Below, piece after piece: positions 4,797 through 7,487 of a stretch of 7,487 bases of DNA. The DNA is from CANKHA01 sp040877285 (GTDB taxonomy: Bacteria; Pseudomonadota; Alphaproteobacteria; Rhizobiales; Xanthobacteraceae). The stretch spans positions 1 through 7,487 of the forward strand of contig JBBDNZ010000025.1 of NCBI GenBank assembly GCA_040877285.1, read 5' to 3'. How positions within the stretch are numbered: position 1 is the stretch's first letter; each line of letters begins with the position of its first letter. The notes below the pieces were generated by a model. The model was not told where the DNA came from, did no database searches, and worked only from the letters and a program-made list of their open reading frames with translations. A program made the position numbers and the translations under genes.

Positions 4797-6344
4797 ATGC
4801 GCAACATCATTGCCGGGGCCTTCGTCGTCGTCGTTTCCTTCGTCGGCACCCTGTGGGCGACGGGCACATTCCAGCAGAGCGAAACACCCGTTTCCCGCCC
4901 GAAGCTTGCGGAACTGCCGCCGCTGCAGCCGGTGACGCGCGCGTCGCTGGTGGTGGCGCCGACGGCGATCGCGCTCACGGCGATCCGCGACGCCATGGAA
5001 GCCGCGGCCCCGCGCGACCTTTCCGGCCAGTCGAGCAACCCCGTAAGCGAGTTCCTTTCCAAGAACGAGATCGGCGTCACCATGGCGCGCGGGCCGATTT
5101 CCGTCGGCGCGCGTGGGGAGGGATTGGCCATCTCTACACCGCTGAACGGCAAACTGCGGGTGACCGGAAAGCTCGCGACGCAAGCCGGCAAGCTCACCGG
5201 GTCGATTGGCGGCCTGATCGACAGCTCGTTCGGGAAGCAAGTGGAGAATTTGACCGGCAAGGTTCTCGATCAGAGCGCCGAGGTGCGCGGCGACGTAACG
5301 GTGACCTCGCGCCCGGCGATCACGCCGCTGTGGCGGCTCAATCCAAATCTCGCGGCGCAGGTCAACGTCGGCAACAACGCCATGTCCGTTTCCGGTTTCA
5401 AGATCAGCGTCGCGAAAGAAGCCAAGCCGTTGATCGACAAAGTGGTCAACGAGCAGATGGCCGCGTTGGATACGCGGCTGCGCAACGATCCTTTCATCGA
5501 AACGGTCGCGCGGCGCGAATGGGCAAAGATGTGCCGCGCGATCCCGCTCGGCGGCGGCGGGTCCAGTCTGCCCGAGCTTTGGCTCGAATTGCGCCCCACC
5601 CGCGCCTTCACCGCGCAGCCGCGCATTGAGGCGAACAATCTCATCCTGACCGTCGGCGTGCAGGCGGAGACGCGCATCGTCGACAAGGCGACCAAGCCGA
5701 GCTGTCCGTTTCCGGCGCGTCTGGAGGGTGTTCCGCAAACGGAGCAGGGACGGCTCGCCATCGCCGTGCCGATCGACCTGCCTTTCGGCACAGTCAGCAA
5801 GTTGCTGGAGGCGCAACTCATGGGCCGCCGCTTCCCGGAAGACGGCAGCGGCGCCGTGGACGTGGAGGTGCGGCGCGCCGCCATTGCCGCCTCCGGCGAT
5901 CGTCTCCTGATCGCGCTGCGGGTGAAGGCGCGGGAAAGAAAGAGCTGGTTCGGCTTCGGCGCCGAGGCGGACGTTTATGTCTGGGGCCGGCCGGAGCTTG
6001 ACCGCGACAAGCAGATTTTGCGGCTTGCCGACATCGAACTGGCGGTGGAGTCGGAGGCGGCCTTCGGCCTGCTCGGCGCGGCCGCGCGCGCGGCGATGCC
6101 TTATCTGCAGGACGCATTGGCGCAGAATGCCGTCATCGATCTGAAGCCCTTCACCACCGATGCGCGCAAGAAGATCGGAGCGGCGCTGGCGGATTTTCGC
6201 CAGGACAGCGACGGCGTGCGCATCGACGCGGCGATCCGCGACCTGCGGCTGATCGGCATCGAGTTCGATTCCAAGACGCTACGGGTGATCACCGAGGCGA
6301 ACGGCACCGTGCGGGTGGCGGTGACGAAGCTGGCGGGGATGTAA
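4797..6344 (+). CDS. DUF4403 family protein with N-terminal membrane anchor or signal
   Basis: The 515-residue product begins with a short basic segment and one hydrophobic helix (about residues 4-22), either an uncleaved anchor or a signal peptide, so the rest should lie in the periplasm. The body fits the DUF4403 pattern: an early strand-helix unit, SLVVAPTAIALTAIRDAME (50-68); WRLNPNLAAQVNVG (179-192); LPELWLELRPTRAF (258-271) with a following strand LILTVGVQAETRIV (282-295); a second strand-helix unit, RLAIAVPIDLPFGTVSKLLE (319-338); and VYVWGRPELDRDKQILRLADIEL (393-415 in part) before a last beta-rich segment (about 475-511). Family function is not established to my knowledge; repeated strand-helix units suggest a lipid-binding TULIP-like fold, which is inference. 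Two cysteines (246 and 303) could pair after export. The start is preceded by GGGGGAG nine bases upstream. The gene stands alone, divergent from the membrane operon and ending 5 bases from the convergent transporter gene, with no terminator visible between them. Confidence 0.82.
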   Translation: MRNIIAGAFVVVVSFVGTLWATGTFQQSETPVSRPKLAELPPLQPVTRASLVVAPTAIALTAIRDAMEAAAPRDLSGQSSNPVSEFLSKNEIGVTMARGPISVGARGEGLAISTPLNGKLRVTGKLATQAGKLTGSIGGLIDSSFGKQVENLTGKVLDQSAEVRGDVTVTSRPAITPLWRLNPNLAAQVNVGNNAMSVSGFKISVAKEAKPLIDKVVNEQMAALDTRLRNDPFIETVARREWAKMCRAIPLGGGGSSLPELWLELRPTRAFTAQPRIEANNLILTVGVQAETRIVDKATKPSCPFPARLEGVPQTEQGRLAIAVPIDLPFGTVSKLLEAQLMGRRFPEDGSGAVDVEVRRAAIAASGDRLLIALRVKARERKSWFGFGAEADVYVWGRPELDRDKQILRLADIELAVESEAAFGLLGAAARAAMPYLQDALAQNAVIDLKPFTTDARKKIGAALADFRQDSDGVRIDAAIRDLRLIGIEFDSKTLRVITEANGTVRVAVTKLAGM

Positions 6345-6349
6345 GTGGA

Positions 6350-7487
6350 TTATACCCGCCGCCCCAACAAGATGATGGCGGCGACCGGCATCGCGAAGCC
6401 GAGGATCGAGACGATCACCAGCAGCAGGCCCAGTTCGTCATAGACGCCGCGCCCGACGGTGAAGACCTGATTGAGATATTTGGTCTGCAACTGGCCGGCG
6501 ACCAGCGCCATGTTCATGAGCGAAGCCATCAGCGCGAACCAGGTGGCGCGGCGGCCTTCCGGCGCGTAATAGGCGATCAGCGTCAAGAGCGGGATCATGC
6601 TGAGCTGGGCGAAAGGCGATCCCGCGGCGGCGTCGATGATGGCGATGCTGCGCGCGCCGAAACCGAACATCTGCTCGGTCCAGTGGTGAATGCCGTAGAC
6701 GAGACCGATGTTCGGCAGCGACAGGATCGCGCCGGCCACCGCGAGCCAGAACAGCACCGTGGCGACGGAATATTCGGTGAGCTGCCGGCTGAACATCCAC
6801 ATGGCGGCGATGGCGATGACCGCCGCGGTCTGCCGCAGCGCGCCGTAAAACGCCTCGTCGAATTTGAGCACATCGAGCGTCCACCAGAAATAACCGTCGC
6901 CCACTCCCGGCGTGGCGCGGAAGGCGAAGATGATGATGCTGGTGAAGAAAATGGCGCGGCGCGTATTGGGGTCGAGATCGCGCGTGACCAGCACCAGCAT
7001 GGCGCAGATCACGGTCATGGAGACGATGAAAATCAGTTCCTGCACGAACGGCACCTGCCCAAGCGCGAGCGCCAGCACCGTGACGCCGAAGGCGATGCCG
7101 CCGCCGAGAATCCGCCAGTCGATGGGCTGGCGCTCTTTGGTCTCCGCTTTGGCCAGAAAAATTCCAGCGACCGAGATGGCCGGAATGATCAGGCCGAGAA
7201 GGAACACCGTCTCGCGGTCGAAGATTTTTGCCAGCCAGCCGGATAGCCCGGCGACGGCGAGAATGCCGGCGGAGAGCGCGAGGCGGCCGAGCACCTGCAC
7301 CATGCCGAGCTCCGCGCGCACGTCGTCCTCCGGCCGCGGCCGGCCTTTCTCATCGACACGGGCGACAACCTCGGTGGACATGGCGTCGGCGACCACGTCC
7401 TGAATGACGGTGCCGAGCACAATCAGTATCGCGCCCAGGACGAAGAGCCGATCGGGACCGGCGATGTCGATCCAGCCGCCGGCCGCG
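6350..7487 (-). CDS. BT1/folate-biopterin-type MFS transporter, C-terminal part (N-terminus beyond the right edge)
   Basis: The frame is open from the stop (TAA, 6352-6350) to the right edge, giving 378 visible residues; the first helices of this 12-helix family are missing. Visible residue 23 is encoded by a GTG (7420-7418) that looks like a start, but the upstream codons continue a hydrophobic helix (RLFVLGAILIVLG), so it is internal. Family marks are VIQDVVADAMSTEVV (27-41), like the D-x-x-x-D-A-M-x-x-E motif of BT1 proteins, then a charged loop (about 42-60), and FAFRATPGVGDGYFWW (187-202), which matches the BT1 block 'F-x-x-x-A-x-P-x-x-x-x-x-x-F/W'. About ten more hydrophobic segments follow. 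BT1 members move folates, pterins or, in some eukaryotes, S-adenosylmethionine; the substrate of bacterial relatives is mostly untested, so folate uptake is not claimed. It converges on the DUF4403 gene with a 5-base gap. A general MFS permease is the alternative. Confidence 0.72.
   Translation of the reverse strand, partial: AAGGWIDIAGPDRLFVLGAILIVLGTVIQDVVADAMSTEVVARVDEKGRPRPEDDVRAELGMVQVLGRLALSAGILAVAGLSGWLAKIFDRETVFLLGLIIPAISVAGIFLAKAETKERQPIDWRILGGGIAFGVTVLALALGQVPFVQELIFIVSMTVICAMLVLVTRDLDPNTRRAIFFTSIIIFAFRATPGVGDGYFWWTLDVLKFDEAFYGALRQTAAVIAIAAMWMFSRQLTEYSVATVLFWLAVAGAILSLPNIGLVYGIHHWTEQMFGFGARSIAIIDAAAGSPFAQLSMIPLLTLIAYYAPEGRRATWFALMASLMNMALVAGQLQTKYLNQVFTVGRGVYDELGLLLVIVSILGFAMPVAAIILLGRRV

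Noticed and set aside
4791..5816. 341-codon open frame on the - strand opposite the DUF4403 gene
   Set aside because: Its translation is rich in Arg, His, Gln and Asp with no hydrophobic core or motif, and it is antisense to a gene with clear family patterns. Long antisense frames are common in GC-rich coding DNA.
7189..7420. GTG at 7418-7420 as the true start of the transporter
   Set aside because: The same frame continues without a stop to the window edge and encodes the rest of a membrane helix, so the gene is cut by the edge and not started there.
1..7487. Defence system, phage, transposon or CRISPR content
   Set aside because: No nuclease, reverse transcriptase, integrase, transposase, toxin-antitoxin pair, terminal inverted repeats or spaced repeats were found on either strand.

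Overview
The window is GC-rich, densely packed chromosomal DNA. It most resembles an alphaproteobacterium of the Rhizobiales (Hyphomicrobiales), possibly near the Bradyrhizobium/Rhodopseudomonas/Pseudolabrys group. This rests on recalled family resemblance: the L,D-transpeptidase tail, the 'MAAGAVGGYFG' form of the PanE-like reductase and the BT1-type transporter. No rRNA, tRNA, CRISPR array, insertion sequence, integrase or phage gene is visible, and base composition looks even throughout, so this reads as core or stable accessory chromosome rather than an island.

Layout, left to right. (1) 1-120, + strand: last 39 codons of an L,D-transpeptidase (YkuD family) whose catalytic part lies off the left edge, followed by an intrinsic terminator at 143-171. 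(2) 170-1339, - strand: a complete membrane acyltransferase 3 (OafA-like), convergent with the transpeptidase. (3) 1340-1525: divergent intergenic region with a Shine-Dalgarno-like sequence, a ten-codon mini-ORF and an 8-bp inverted repeat whose right arm ends on the A of the next start codon. (4) 1526-2446, + strand: a ketopantoate reductase-family (PanE/ApbA) protein. (5) 4585-2441, - strand: a tightly coupled two-gene unit. Its first gene encodes an unrecognised four-helix membrane protein with a large, probably periplasmic, middle region; its second encodes a single-pass membrane protein with a ClpP/SppA-like serine protease fold (COG3904-like). (6) 4586-4796: divergent intergenic region with an exact 10-bp direct repeat containing GTTAAC. 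(7) 4797-6344, + strand: a DUF4403 protein with an N-terminal membrane anchor or signal. (8) 6350 to the right edge, - strand: the C-terminal ~378 residues of a BT1/folate-biopterin-type MFS transporter.

Most products act at the envelope: peptidoglycan cross-linking, acylation of a surface or periplasmic molecule, a membrane-anchored protease-like protein with its membrane partner, an exported DUF4403 protein and a transporter. Only the reductase is plainly cytosolic. Genes converge with almost no space (6-bp overlap at 2441-2446, 5-bp gap at 6345-6349), so regulation must come from the two divergent intergenic regions. The least explained part is the membrane protein/protease-like pair at 2441-4585. 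I see no proof of a wholly new system, but that pair is the best candidate for an undescribed functional module.
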